Positions 10,641 through 23,900 of a DNA stretch of 64,000 bases are shown piece after piece. Origin of the DNA: Luzula sylvatica (taxonomy: Eukaryota > Streptophyta > Magnoliopsida > Poales > Juncaceae). The stretch covers positions 40,972,908-41,036,907 of the forward strand of contig OX326959.1 in assembly GCA_946800325.1 (NCBI GenBank). The letters are read 5' to 3'. The position numbers and the translations under genes are program-made. Numbering within the stretch: position 1 is the stretch's first letter; each line of letters opens with the position of its first letter. A model generated the notes under the pieces. It did not search any database, had not been told where the DNA came from, and saw only the letters and a list, made by a program, of their open reading frames with translations.

Positions 10641-12490
10641 TTTTCCTTTGAAGATCTAAGGTGAAATCTGTTATTTTGATTTCTCTGCCAGAAATAAAAA
10701 AAAATAACTTTGATATTTTATGTTAAGGGAAGTGTACTTTTCGTATTTAGAATTTAAGAACAACAAATATAATAATTCTATTTTCAAAGATGAATTTTAT
10801 TTTGTAAGAATGCACATGACAATTTATTTGCACAAGTGTTTATATGTGAATATTTAATTTTTAATCTTTTTTTATTTTGAAACATAGAAGAAGTGAAATT
10901 AATTCCCATTTTGTATGAATTAAACCGGGAATGTATACGAATACTATATCCAGAGGCGAATAAATATAATAAGTTCCATATCCATTTTTTGCATGTCCAT
11001 ATATATTTTTACTTGATCTTATCTTAAGAGACAATTTTCTATGCTCTTTAATTTCATCCACACATCATGATGAATAATTATAAGTAACATATTCATGTTA
11101 ATTTATATGTTAGTTATATTAATTAATACAAGTTCATTAGTCTCCGCATTACTTAAGACTTAAGTTATATGCTAATTAGTAATTACTAAATGATTATTTC
11201 ATAACAAAATGGTGTCAGGGGCAAAATATACTTATCAGTCCCTGAATAAGTTGATTGTGCAACAAAAAAATATTAAATTGGACTTCTTTTTTCTATTTCT
11301 AATTTTGAAAAAAAAGAATGGAATTTTGAAAAAATATTAAATTGGAGTTCTTTATAATGCATTTCAATAAATAAATAAGTATGAATAATGTATGCACTTG
11401 TATGATTCTAAAATTGAATTCTCAAAATTCATAATATTATTATTGTATCATTTTGCTCATAAATTTTTTTTATTTTTTTATTGTATCATTAACAATCGAG
11501 TATATTCAGTGTTGTTGTTCCGATTCAAATTGTTAAAACATAAAAAAGCCAATTATTAAGAAAAATTAAATTATTTATTAGTGTAACAAATAAACAACTA
11601 AATATACTATATTATAGAAGGATAAGATAAATACGGGATAGAATTAACAAAAATTAGGGGAGACTACAATTTATTTCATTGGATCAGTAAGATCATCAAA
11701 GAAGATTATGGTTCAAGTAATAAATAGGGAAATTACAGTCTAATTAATGGTTTATGTACTAAACAATTTCGAAAAACTATATTTACTGATTTTTCATTAA
11801 TTTGTTTTTGATTCTCTTGATTTGTTTAGGTATTAAATGCAAGAATGATACGTTCACAGAAGTTAACCACCGTAGTAATACCGAAATTACTTATATAGGA
11901 AAATTTTAGTGGGGCCCATAAGCATTTCATTCCATTTCTTTCCATTAAATTTCAATCGGTAGCACTTCGGTAGTTAACTTCGGTATATGAAGCATTTTCC
12001 GTATTAAATGTATCTATGGAATTTGAAAAAAAATTAAAACTTGTATTAATTATTCTTCTATTTTCTGTTTGGCATCCATTTATACTAATTGATATTAACA
12101 TGCTATATTGATTTATAATGTTGTTAAAAGGGAAATCATAAAATAGCATATAAGGATATGAATTAAATTAACCTCTTTCTTTTGGTTGGGTCATGAAAAA
12201 ATTATTAGAGATAATAATTAAACAACACAAATCCTTACCTAAAATATCTTGTAAAATTTAATTTAATCGTAGTTTAAATTGTGAGAGAACAAATGAAAGA
12301 GTAAAAGAAAAAAGAAATTAACACCAAACTGAATAATGATTAATCATTTACAAAGAAATCTTTAGCTCTTCCTGAATCAAACAATTTCAAGAAAAACTGA
12401 CCAAACCAAACATCTAGCCACGCCGAATAATAAGTTATACTAATTACAGAGAAAACTGACCAAACCAAACATCTAAAATGAAAGAAAATA
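10641..12490. other. AT-rich intergenic region
   Basis: About 1.85 kb without a convincing coding region, RNA gene or repeat border. Short minus-strand frames at 10861-11061 and 11952-12149 have no recognisable composition or domain. The last few hundred bases are the 3' flank of the small gene at 12491-12836. Confidence 0.5.
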
Positions 12491-12836
12491 TCATGAATTA
12501 GTTTTCTTCTTTCTCCCTGAAGAAGTAGATCCTTCATCCTATCAATAGCAAAAGCAATCAATATTTATTATACCAAATTTCTACAGATCTGCGAGAAATT
12601 ACCTTTGGAGTTTTGCTAGAAGGTCCTGGACAACGACGCTTGCCTTGGCCCCCATGAAATTCATCTTTCTCAGATTCGGATACGCTTTTGAGCAAAGGAG
12701 GAGTCTCCGTTGCTTTCCTACCACCAGGAGCGGCTACCTTTGTCGGAACAGATCCATGAAGCCTTTCAGTCAAATCAGCATCCCTGATGGTTCCCTTCAT
12801 CGATTTCAAGGAACAGGTCCGCTTTGATGAACTCAT
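12491..12836 (-). CDS. Small predicted two-exon gene, unknown function
   Basis: Exon 1 runs 12836-12603, starting MSSSKRTCSLKSMKG. It ends at a phase-0 GT donor (intron 12602-12539, GTAATTTC...TTGATAG, 64 bp) and splices to exon 2, 12538-12491, which ends in a short basic tail GRKKKTNS before TGA. The product would be about 93 residues, Lys/Ser/Arg-rich, with no signal peptide or membrane segment. Composition over exon 1 is clearly more GC-rich than the flanks. I do not recognise the family. A second minus-strand gene at 40592-41171 has a similar exon layout and a comparable segment (SESEKDEFHGGQGKR here, STSDSQKRAYHGEEGKR there), so the two may be distant relatives. It could be a young or decayed gene. 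Confidence 0.45.
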
Positions 12837-13389
12837 ACTCCGGCAAGTTGTAGTTGGAACGAACTCGAGTCACCGGTCACGTACGCCGGCAAGGCAGCAA
12901 TCACAGGCCGACAATGATTTATTAGTTTCTTAGAACCCTCTATTGGATTTGACCTAAATACGGGATATTTAGGGCACCGTAATCATTCTTCATGACCGAC
13001 AATGATTATAATAAAAGAGGGCTAATTCTCAGAACACCCCCAAAATGCTTCGATATTACAAAAACTATACAAACTTCAATATAAATCCTTTTATGAAAAA
13101 CTAACAATAAATTGTTAGTACTTCTTTTATATACTTCTTTTAAATTTAAAGGAATAATATGACGATGACAACTGTATTTTTCTAATTTAATTAACATCAA
13201 AATCAAAATCAAAATTTAGTATTGTTTAGTTTTTGTATACAATCACGTAGCAAGTCATAATAATACCAAATGAATAATATCGTGACACGCGTTATTTTTT
13301 ATTTTATGTTTTATTATTATTTAGTCAATCGTGTAATGAGCCACAATAATAGGCATTGAATAATTTTTGTAGTGAATCGTGTAACGAGA
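12837..13389. other. Presumed 5' flank of the small gene, then intergenic DNA
   Basis: GC-richer to about 12930 (CACCGGTCACGTACGCCGGC), fitting a leader or promoter of the minus-strand gene, then AT-rich. GACCGACAATGATT-like motifs occur at about 12909 and 12993. No other gene is visible. Confidence 0.35.
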
Positions 13390-13398
13390 TACAATAAT

Positions 13399-13567
13399 GA
13401 GTAATGATACAGATCATGAATCTGTGACCACGAATTGACCACAACTGTCACGTGTCATCTGCTGATTGGCTGCAGTTTTGCACAACTTTTATGCAGCCAA
13501 TCAGCAGCTGACACGTGGCAGTTGTGGTCAATTTGTGGTCACAAATTCGTGATCTGTATCGTTACTC
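13399..13567. mobile_element. Mutator-like palindromic MITE, 169 bp
   Basis: A near-perfect palindrome with arms of about 75 bp that begin GAGTAATGATACAGATCA and end in the inverse ...GATCTGTATCGTTACTC. A 9-bp direct repeat, TACAATAAT, flanks it at 13390-13398 and 13568-13576. Nine-base duplications with long terminal inverted repeats are characteristic of Mutator-like elements. It has no coding capacity. The few mismatches between arms suggest modest age. Confidence 0.8.
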
Positions 13568-13576
13568 TACAATAAT

Positions 13577-13704
13577 AGACAAATCAATTAGTGTAATAAC
13601 AGTATCCAAATAAATTCATAATAATATTTATTTTAATATAATATTAATATTTGAGAAATTCATAATAATATTTATTTTAATATACAAATAAATTCATAGT
13701 ATAA
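13577..13704. repeat. Short AT-rich direct duplication
   Basis: AAATTCATAATAATATTTAT plus TTTAATATA occurs at about 13612 and again at about 13658. It contains nothing else recognisable. Confidence 0.5.
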
Positions 13705-14690
13705 TGTGTACGAAATTTTAGAAAGATATTTATACTCTCGTGAAAAGAAAAATGAAGACGTTCGCCAGACCCAAACCCTAAAAAAGCAAAAAAAAAAGGA
13801 AGAAAGAACAAAAAAATTTCGAATCTGGTTTGGGGGTGGCTACCTCCGACCCTCTAACCCTCCAAGCGCCAGCCGGCCTTGGTCTGCTCTCTAGGCACCT
13901 CCACCCTCCAACCCTGCTCCGGCCGCCCTAGCCGCCGCAAGCCCAAGGCTTCTTTTAACCCGATTTCTTCTCTTTTTCTTGGTCGCATCTCTTCTCTTCG
14001 CCCTGCCTGATTTCCATGGCCAGATCTTCATGGTTTTCGTTCTTCTTTTTCATGGGTTCCCATTGCTTCTCTTTCCTTCTCTGCCGAACAAAACCCTAGC
14101 AGCCACCATCCTTTGGCCAACATCCGATATGTATTGATCTCGTTCTCCTCCTAGCAGCTGCAATCTTCTTCTCTTTGGCTTTACTTATACTTTTTCTCGA
14201 TATCTTCCCCTCTCTCAATGTGTATGAAACTCATATCGGTGTCACTCTCCTCCAATCCCCCTTATATCTGATCCCCCCTGCCTCGACCCCTTCCCCGGAA
14301 CCCCCTGCCCCAACGTCCAATCCATTGCATGATTCTAGACTCGCCTCTCCAATGACAGTCCAATGCCCAAGGAGTTCTACGGGTGTTCGATACTTCTCTC
14401 TTCTTTTCTTGACCGTATGACGAAGTGACGGCCTATAGTCTCTGAAGATCTCCACATTATAGGCTGCTACACTTTTTGTTTTTCTTTCGCGACCTCGAAC
14501 GGCAACTGGCAAAATCCTAACCTTAGAAATTAGAATATGATTCTCCCTTCTTTCTTTTCTTGTAATGTGAGTGTTTTATTTTCGTTACTTTTTTTATATT
14601 GAACATGTAATTCTTATTTTGGTATGTTGAATGAAATCCGTAGTAGACAATAGACAATTTTGTCTACTACCTTCAAAAAAAAAAATATAC
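13705..14690 (+). mobile_element. Pyrimidine-rich, poly(A)-ended stretch, possibly a retroposon
   Basis: Markedly less AT-rich than its surroundings and strongly C/T-biased on the plus strand from about 13850 to 14480. It then passes through an AT-rich tail with ATGAAATCC and ends in an A11 run at about 14674-14684. ACCCAAACCCTAAAAAAGC near its start resembles plant 5' leader sequence. The longest frame, 14175-14420, is Pro/Leu/Ser-rich without recognised domains and overlaps a minus-strand frame, so I do not call a gene. A poly(A)-ended non-LTR retroposon or processed transcript is possible. Confidence 0.25.
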
Positions 14691-16470
14691 ATATTTCTAT
14701 TTCGTTTTAGAAAAACATATATTTACTTTTATGAAAAATTATTTTTATGAAAAAATACATTAGACTCGTGTACGGTGAATTTATTTTGACAAAATAGGTG
14801 TTATTTCTGAACTACAAAACATAGTTGTATCCTAGATTTATTACTTTTCAATTTTTTTTCTGCCAAATTTTTTTTTATGGTTTTTTTATTGATGTTCAAA
14901 TTAAATGTAAAATATAGAGGGAAATATTACAGTTCAACAAAAATAACATGACTATGTTAAGTTTAATATTTCCTGAAGATATTCTTGATCCGGTATTTTT
15001 TCATAAATAAAATATATTGTTTTTAAGCAAATGGTAATGTAATACTGGTCGACATTAGAAATTATTTATTTATTGATTTGTAAAGTTGACTTATTATTAG
15101 AACTAATAATTGTTTTCACTTATGTTCGTCAGATTTTTCATTCTTGTGTTTCAAGTTAACTTTAAATTTGTGAAACTTAAAAAAAGTTAAAACAAAACCC
15201 TTACTTTTTTTCGGTATTGTAAACAAAACCCTCAATTTTGAGATACTCCAAAAAAAAATCTCAAAACAAACTTTTCTATTCAAATACCCATATAGGTGTA
15301 AATTTAATTTTGTTTTGTGTTAGAAAAAAATTGAACCAAAATACCCGTCTATTATAGTAATGTACAATTTGAATTAAAGAAAATAAAAATAATGTATTCG
15401 TATATGTATTCAGATATCGGATATCGAATATCATACTCGTATCCGTAATCGCATATGGGATATTGTATCCGTATCACATATCGGCTATATTACGCTGATA
15501 CTTCGAAAATACAGAAGTATCCTGAGGATACGCGTATCTGATACGGATACGGATGCGATACGACTCGGATACGTATCGGATACGTCACGTATCAATAATT
15601 AATTTATTGATAAACTAAGAGAAATTTGACGACTACTAGGGAAGTCAAGATTTTTTGATAAAATAGAAGGATCAATAATTAATTTATTGATATTTTAACC
15701 AAGATAAATAACCTTGCATATTTAGCTTGCAATTTTTCTAAAGTGAAACATAATTCATCAATCCTGAATATATTTTTGTTTTATTTTTTATTTGTGATGC
15801 CAATGAAACTTGAATCCTTGATCTTTGATATTTGCTAATCACTTTCCCACTAGGTTAACAAACGATTTGTCTATTTAGCTTGAAATTACCTTGTATGCAA
15901 AAAAGATGAACTAGCTGACGCTACCACGCCGTTGATAGTCCGGTCGCCAGCATTCAGATGACGACATGTCTCATTTTTTAAAAGTCTACTCTTCATACAA
16001 AAAAGAGTGTCCGCCAAATAAAAAATTATCAGGTCACAATAATATGATTTTTTCTTAGATGAACTGTTGTAAATTTAGTCATCACATTTAATGGTTGAAT
16101 TGTTAAGTTTTAAATAACTCATTGGAATGTTGGGGAGTTAGATTAAATTCAATAAATTTTATGAAAACGAACCTAGTTCTTCTAATTCCGGAACAGTCGA
16201 TGCATAAAAAATAAAGGAATATTATACTCTTCCCCACCCACTTCCCCCACATTTCACCCACGTTCTCATTATCCCAATTAATCCATCATAAACAAAGTTA
16301 ATTAAATTTTAATTCATAATTAATTAAATTTTAATTCATAATTATTAAAATTTTAATACGTAATTAAGATCTCTATGGGTTAAAGATTAATTCGAAATAT
16401 TCAATTATTAATAAATATGGATTAATCGTTAATTGAGAGAGAGGTAATTAGGAATTAATTGCATTGGGAT
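14691..16470. other. AT-rich intergenic region with a GATAC-rich repeat
   Basis: No gene seen. Bases about 15395-15595 are dense in GATAC/GTATC words (CGGATGCGATACGACTCGGATAC). A diverged copy of the same family lies at 33565-33690 (ACGCTGATACTTC, then GGATGCGATACGACTCGGATAC). Bases 16230-16470 contain TTAATTAAATTTTAATTCAT repeats. Confidence 0.5.
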
Positions 16471-16894
16471 GTGTAATATTCATCCTTTTGAAAATATCAG
16501 TCACTGAAGAAGAATTTTTAGACCTTGATGGCAGTATATGGTAGAATCACTTGAATACTTTTTTAATTTCTTTTATTTCATAATTATGATAATAATTATA
16601 ATAATGCATTCTAGTTTGTGTATCTGTTTATATTACCGCAGGCAAGAACATGCTAATTACAAATTTCATAGTCAAATATGGTGGTTATTTCAAATTACTG
16701 AAGAATTCATACAGAATGAAATATTGTTTTCCAAATAGAAATCAATATATGTTGATATGAATTCTTTCAAATTAAATAAGTTGATAGAAGTGACAAAAAT
16801 AAAAATTTCCGCACACCAGAGAATAATCAAGTTATTTGTGTGTGCTTTCCAGACAAGCATGCACAACAAACATTCATTCGTAATTGAGAATGTA

Positions 16895-17215
16895 AATATA
16901 ATTATTTTATTTTTAAGAGGGTAAATATGATTTTTGCATTTTTAAATGCGTAAATATGATATTTTTTTTCAAAAGAGTAAATAAGATATTTTGAATTTTT
17001 TGAAAGGTAAATATGTAAAAGGTAAAATAGTAATTTTAAATGTTAACTGTTAGTATTAACATAAAAAATTGGATGATTTTTAATTTTTGGATTAGTATGA
17101 TATTTTAGATTTATGAAAGGATAAATATGATATTTTTAATTTTAAGAAGAGTAAATATGTAATTTTAAGTTTAAAAAGGGTAAATATGTAAATCTCCTTT
17201 TTCTTAAATAAAGCA
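16895..17215. repeat. Surviving right arm of a GTAAATATGA-type foldback element
   Basis: Repeats of GGTAAATATGTAA and AAATATGATATTTT match the right arms at 42310-42615 and 33045-33275. The matching left arm, present at 41588-41880 for copy B, is missing before copy A, so this element is truncated here. Confidence 0.6.
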
Positions 17216-17689
17216 AAATAATATTGGAACGAGTCATTAAGAAAATTTTGAATGTTTTGCCAATTTGAGTTTATGTATAAAATAAAATAAAATAAATTAT
17301 ATATGTTTTTGTTTCATTTTAAGTTCATTCAGACATAAAATGATTCTTTAAAAACAATATTAGGTATTGAAGAGTATTGGTATGTACTCAATTAATTAAG
17401 TTATGGGTTCATTGGCACAACAAGATATTAATCATGAAAAGTTAAGGTACTAACTGCGACAAATCAAGAAAAATATTTGAGGTCTATTTATTAAAATGAC
17501 CACGACACAAGGATGTGCATGTAAAATAGGAAGTTTTAAATCGCAAATAAATCATTAATAAAGAGTAATTTGACCCAAAAAAGTACAATGTTATGTATGC
17601 AAGAACAAGTTTGTATGTAAAATCAGATATAAAAAAATTAGTCCCGGAAGCGGTTTAATGAAATGCAAAATATATATATACACAATTAT

Positions 17690-17889
17690 ACGCGCCTTAG
17701 CACGGGGCGACCGGTTTAAAAAACGAGTCAAAAATTTACCCAACGGTTTAAAATTATTCCTCCAAACGCTTATAGCACGGTCATCTTATCACCAGATTCC
17801 AACAGATGTTAGAAATGTTTTAAACCGATTTTAACCGGTGCTACACGCAAAATAAACCGATGCTTGAAGGATTTTTGCTAGTAGAGTGA
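17690..17889. mobile_element. Degenerate CACTA-like terminus
   Basis: Read on the minus strand, 17889 leftward begins CACTCTACTAGCAAAAATCC, close to the CACTACTAGAAAAA ends of plant CACTA elements. GGTTTA/TAAACC and ACCGGT motifs behind it resemble subterminal repeats. Copy B keeps the last ~35 bp (TGCTAGTAGAGTA) but lacks the preceding 294 bp, so the element predates the duplication. Confidence 0.4.
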
Positions 17890-19309
17890 AATAAAATTAT
17901 GTAAATTTGCAATACAAACCTAGTTCCTTCATTTTTGATACGGTTGATGCGTAAACATACTGGGCCGATACCGATATTTTGGATGTCCTAGCCTGAATTT
18001 GTACACACTCTTTGTATTCCCAAAAAATTGCACCTTACAAAAGTAAACATAAAAAATATCAACAAATAAATAAACATGCTTCTATTTTCAACAAAAAAAT
18101 CAAAATATCTACTCGGAATCGTTCTTCAATAATCACATTACTATAATTTTTTTTTTGAAAACTATCAAATATGTTATGAGCAATAAAAAATGAACGATAT
18201 GTGCATGATATGTAGAAATATATATTTCTTAGAAATGAGTAATGCATAACATTTTACATTCTTTCTAAGAAAATATTTGGTTATCTCAATTTTTTACAAA
18301 ATAATTTTATTATTATTATTATTATTGAAAGTACAAATAAATCATGAAAAACTTTAAACAACAAAGAACTTAAAAATAATTAACCGACTCTTCAACTCTT
18401 CAACTCATGATCCATAGAACCATAATTAATCTATCTATACTTTATTGTATTTGTATTATATATAAAAAAAAAAACACAATATACAAATAAAATTCTGAAT
18501 TGGTTAATCCGGTCTAAGTGATATCCTAATCCGCGGTCTCGGACTTCCGCACATGCCGGCCGTGAAAACACAAATAATTAAAATTCGCTAAAATGGCAGG
18601 TTTCTCCATGTACTCCGAAGGACGAAAGCCGACTCCTCTTCACGACCCCGCACGGCAATTGCACGAGCTAAGTTGTGGTTTGACCTAGAACTACTTCTTG
18701 ATGCTGAAAAAATGAAAACTGAGAAGCATTGAACCTCTAAAATTTTGCAGTTTATTAACAATATAGGAAAAGTTATAGATGTAAAGATTGGTTTCCTATT
18801 CTCTTTCTCTTTGTCACGAGAATGAATGGATATATGCTAGCTACCTATCTTTCTTTTCTTTTCTTTTTTGAGAGAGAGTTAATTATGTATTTCCATTTTT
18901 TTTTCTAAGTAAAAAGTTCTCGTACCGGTCATATCGTAACCCATAATGGCAGTCCATTGATAGAGGAAAGTGCTGCTACCTTCGTACCACGTACGCTAGA
19001 AGAACATGAGGTCTCTTAAAGCACCCCATCTCCTCCAGAATGAGTAATTATTTGAACGTGGCCTAAGTGTGGATCTCATTTCTTCCGTAGATCACAAAGT
19101 AGAAATGTATTGGACATCAACTTGAAACTTATAGAGGAGACGATCTCTCTTGTTTTTATGATTGTTTGAGATATTCTCCTTGTAATATTATATAAAACAA
19201 ACTATTTCATGCGTTGTTATACTCTCTTTGCAAGCTGTTGTAAATATTGGCACGACACCACATTAAGGCCCGCCATAACCATCAAAACAGAGTAAATTTC
19301 ATTGAAAAA

Positions 19310-19546
19310 TGTTGCTCATACCCCTTATTTTCCGCTCATTGATGTGTCATCATAACAATTAATATCTTCAAATTTAACATCGTAATTGATGATTTAACAT
19401 ATTAATTATATGTTCAATCATAAGATAATATAATTAAACATAAAATAAGATGTTAAATTATGAATTAAGATATTAAATTTGAATGTGTTAAGTATTATAG
19501 TGACACATCAAGCTTATGGGAGGAGAATAAAGGGTATATGCATCAA
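19310..19546. mobile_element. Palindromic MITE in copy A
   Basis: ATTGATGTGTCATCATAA near the left end is mirrored by TAGTGACACATCAAGC near the right, and the AT-rich interior (AACATATTAATTATATGTT) is itself palindromic. It is present at the same place in copy B (44426-44676), so it inserted before the duplication. The run of C/T then G/A at the outer edges is shared with the MITE at 10405-10640. Confidence 0.6.
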
Positions 19547-20799
19547 TGCTCAATTTGATTCACCTAAATTGTTGACGGGTCCGCATTATGCATTGAATGT
19601 AAATAATCAATAATCAATTTTTTTTGTTGGTACTATAAATAATAAAATGGAATTAAATGTCTATTGTTCTATACATCATTAATTCATTAATTTTTTCATT
19701 GAGTTTTTTTATCAACATTCATAATTAATTAAATTATTTACAAATTTGGAAAATAAGTTATTGGACTCGATTAATTGATCTTTTAACATGTATTAAACAG
19801 ATGTATATGACCCATTCACATTGTTTAACACGTATTAAATCCATCATTTCACGCATCATCAATGCATTTAACATTTTCAACAATATTATTCTCACCATCA
19901 TGTTTAATTAAGTCTAACTTGGTAAATTTAAACTAATCCATGATTTAACACATGTTTAACGAATGCACACATAATTAACAAAAATAAAGAATGCAATTCA
20001 TTTGTATGTCGTAAATACTTTTTAACGTATTAAATTTATTACTTGGTAAAAACTAATGTATACATGAGAATGAATTTACTAACTTATTGTTTGTCATGTA
20101 TTAAATTAAATTTATTAATAATTTATTATTAAATTCGCAACACGTCAAATATTGTGAGGGAATGTAAAAAGTACAGATAATTTATCTTATAGAAATTCTT
20201 CATAGATACAAAGTCAAAGCACTCATAATCCAATCAATTATATATTGAGAAAAGATTTAGCACTCCAACAAAGTACAATTCAAACGGTTCTCAATATATT
20301 TTTTAGTGGATTCTAAAATGTATTGGAAACCATTTGGAATGCACTCCATTTCCATTAGAGTGCAAATTTTTTTCTCTTTTATGTATTATATCAATTCATG
20401 AACATAATAAAAACAAAGAAGAAATAGATGAACATTTTAGTTTCAAGGTTTTATAAAAAAATTATGTGCTTAGACATATTATATATTTTATTGTATTTTT
20501 TATATTTTTATACATTACGATTTACTATTTGTAGTATCTTTTATACATTTTATTATAACGAAACAACTGTAATAACATGCATTTATATTTAAATTAATAA
20601 TTATGTGCTCAGATATATTGTATGTTTTCTGTATTTTTGTGTCATTTTTTATTCATATAATAGTCTTTAGTTCTATAGTAATTATTATATTGTTTACATC
20701 GTGTGCTTTTTTTATACTTGTTTTCTTTATTTGGTATTGTTTTAGTTCTATAATAGTCTGGCTAGTTGAGCGCATGATTAATCATTTTTGTATATTTTT

Positions 20800-20960
20800 C
20801 TATGGCTCCGCAAGAGCCGAGACAAATGTTCGAAGGATAGCTTGCAGGTCAAGCGTGGGCCGTATTATAGTCCTATCTTTTTGAAGCCCTGCATAGAACG
20901 GCTATGTGCGAGGCCGGGCAGATGCCCGACCGTCAAGCACGAGCTCTATGATTTTTGTAT
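20800..20960. other. GC-richer conserved island, no gene assigned
   Basis: GGCTCCGCAAGAGCCGAGAC to CCGTCAAGCACGAGCTC stands out from AT-rich DNA and is retained in copy B at 45856-46006. The frames across it (20603-20884 and 45752-45934) share a hydrophobic N-terminal part, but these are low-complexity T-rich codons and the frame is not kept beyond it. I read it as an old transposon fragment. Confidence 0.3.
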
Positions 20961-23900
20961 TTTTCACTTTAGAAAGTTGTATCATCGATATACTAAAGAA
21001 GTATAAAATTTATTGTATTTAATATGTAACACATTGTAAATAGGTATAAATACGAGCGTCAAAAGTATAAACTAATTATAAAAAAAATATTTGGACACTG
21101 TCCGAATTTGGAATGCTTCCCGCAAAAAATAGCCGGCTCGGTCTATTTTTCTCATCTCTTTTAAATTGGGTTGAGACCAGTTTTTTGTGCGTTTGCTAGA
21201 ATTTGAAGTGGACACATGACAACTCGTCATATAATATAACATGTTGTAGTACAATTGAAGTGTAATTAGGGTCTTTTATCTTTCCTATGATTGTATGTTT
21301 TTTTATGATTGTATGTGATATCTTCTAGATAATATTATGCAAAATGAACTACTTCATGTGTTAGTATCCTCTTTTTGTAACTTGTTTTAAATTTTGGCAC
21401 GAAATAACATTTATAAAGATAAATAGGTCCCTTAGAGTAACATAACATTACATAAATATATTGTGTTATGTTTTATACAGTAATTTGTTTTCATATATTT
21501 TGTGTGCACGGCGATACGCGATACGGCGATATGTATCGAATTCGTCGTATTGGATACAAAGTGTGACATTTTTATAATTGATGGAGCGCCCAATGTGCAT
21601 ATTCGAAAAACGCTCCGTCAATTTGAAAAAATCAGCTATCACATATCAATTTCTTATTGATGACATGTATCTGAGAGTGCATATTTATGAAATTGACAAT
21701 TTTTATTTAAATTAAATTCGATGTAATCTCATGTATATATCATATATGTTGTTTCAAAACTGTAATCTCATATATGCCACTTTCAAATATAAAAATACCA
21801 TATGTACCACTAGGATTAAATTATCATTTATACAACTAGAAATTTCATTATTATTAACCCAATCTTTACAAGAAAATGAAAAATCACTATACCCTTTAAA
21901 AACTGAAAAATCAAATATGCCGTTTTGAAATATAAAAATACCATATATACAACTAGAAATAAAATTATCATTTATACCTATCACACTTGGGAAATATCAT
22001 TTATGCCTTTCTTAATTTTGAATAAATTAAATTCATTTTCTCATATTAAATTAAAATTAAAAGGAAAATTTTAATGGTTGTGAGGATATTTTCCAGTAAA
22101 TTAACAATAAGATATATATAAATAATATTTAAATTTCCCATTGGCACGGGTATATATGATATTTTAAGATTTTCGAAGGATATCTATGTTTTTTGTTTTA
22201 TTTTATGGTATTGGAAACAATAAATATTGAAGTATATTTTTTATACTTCTGAAGATATTGTAGAGTATTTATGATACGTTGAAATAATAGAATATTCGAA
22301 TGTCTTTTCGTCGAAGCAATCAAAGGACGACTTCTGTATTTTTATTATAAAATCTGAGCGAATAATATTTGTATTTTATTGTGATAAGAAGCACCGATCA
22401 CAAGATATATCATCAATGAACTCGTATTCTAGTTGATTGAGTTTGAGACATACAAAATCACATATTTTAAGAAGTTACGGATTATAGTTTCATTATCGTT
22501 AATGAATGAAGGACAAACAAAACTTCGTTTATTTTTTTATTTTTTTAAATATAAGATTTTTTTTATTTAATAGAATCAATAGAAGTAGGACCTATGTATT
22601 TTCATCAACAAGCAATAATAAGAAAACTCTTTTTATTCTTTTATCTATTTCTTAAGAAATCGTTAGGTTAGGTCTAGAACCGATGACAATATATCGGACT
22701 AACCATCAATATGTATATTTTATTAATCATAATAAGCACCGCCACATAAATCACAAATCAAAACTACCCATGTTTACGTGGCCTCGAGAGTTTCTACTTT
22801 CTTGGGGATCAATTTCGGTGCAAATTTTTGCATCATATTTTTAGATGATGATCTCATTATTATTAATGTACGAAAATCATCTATTAAAGCTATTTTAAAC
22901 CCATTGATTGTTGAGACGGATTTTGGCGGCATGTTCATCTTGAGTGTACAAAATTGAACATGTAGAACTTGAGACGGATTCTCAAAAGAAATATACCAAT
23001 TTGATCAATATTAAAAGATAATAATAAAATGACTTAAGCGTGGTTAAACTATCGTTTGTCTTGTTCTACAAAAGAAAACAATAAAAAAAAGTATTTATTG
23101 CATTGATTTGAATACAGTTCGGAGCAAAAGACAAAAATGCCAATTTTTTTTGTTAGGATTAGGTACTCCAAACACACAAAGACACGTATTTCACGTGAAA
23201 ATTCCGAATGAAAATCACGGTCGGGTTGTCGACGGTTAAATTATTTATTAAATATGTAAGAAAAAATATATAATTATTAGTGTTTGTTTGGAACGAATGA
23301 AATTTTAACCTTTTATTTAGTCAAGTCCTACCGATACCAAAAAAAAAAATGAAATAATACAAAAAATAATTATTGTCATAATTATCAATTAATCGTGACA
23401 ATAAAAATATATAAAAAAACTTTTATATTTCCTAACATTTTTTTTTTCTCTATTTTTTAGCTTTTTATGTTTTCCAGAATCTTCAGTACCATAACATTTT
23501 TAACTCTTGCAAACTCATAAAATTAAGATTACTTATTTTTTTCAAAAGAAAAAATCTGTGCACATCAAGAATGAGCTCTTCGAGTATGTTCGGGTCATCG
23601 TAAAATATAATGAAAACACGTAAGAATTTAATTTTTTTTTCTTTCAATTAAATGAAGAAGGCTTCGCAATCCTTCATTAATTAATACTAATGAGATTTGA
23701 ACCAACAATCTTTCACAACGTATATATTTTTTTTCTTCAATTTTTTTTTTTATTGTTTTATATGTTTATTATAATATATGTTTACTTCTTCTAAAGAGAG
23801 ATGCTTCACGCCGCTGATCCTAGATGGCTGTTATAATATTATAATATATGTATACTACTTATTTATTATCTCCAAATTCTGTGCCAGTAGGAATATAATA

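Noticed and set aside
14175..14512. Pro/Ser-rich frames on both strands
   Set aside because: Overlapping opposite-strand frames in a C/T-biased stretch, with no domain; treated as retroposon-like or non-coding.
20603..21006. Overlapping plus-strand frames with hydrophobic N-terminus
   Set aside because: The matching region of copy B (45752-45934) shares only the low-complexity hydrophobic part and the frame is not conserved, so no selection on protein is visible.
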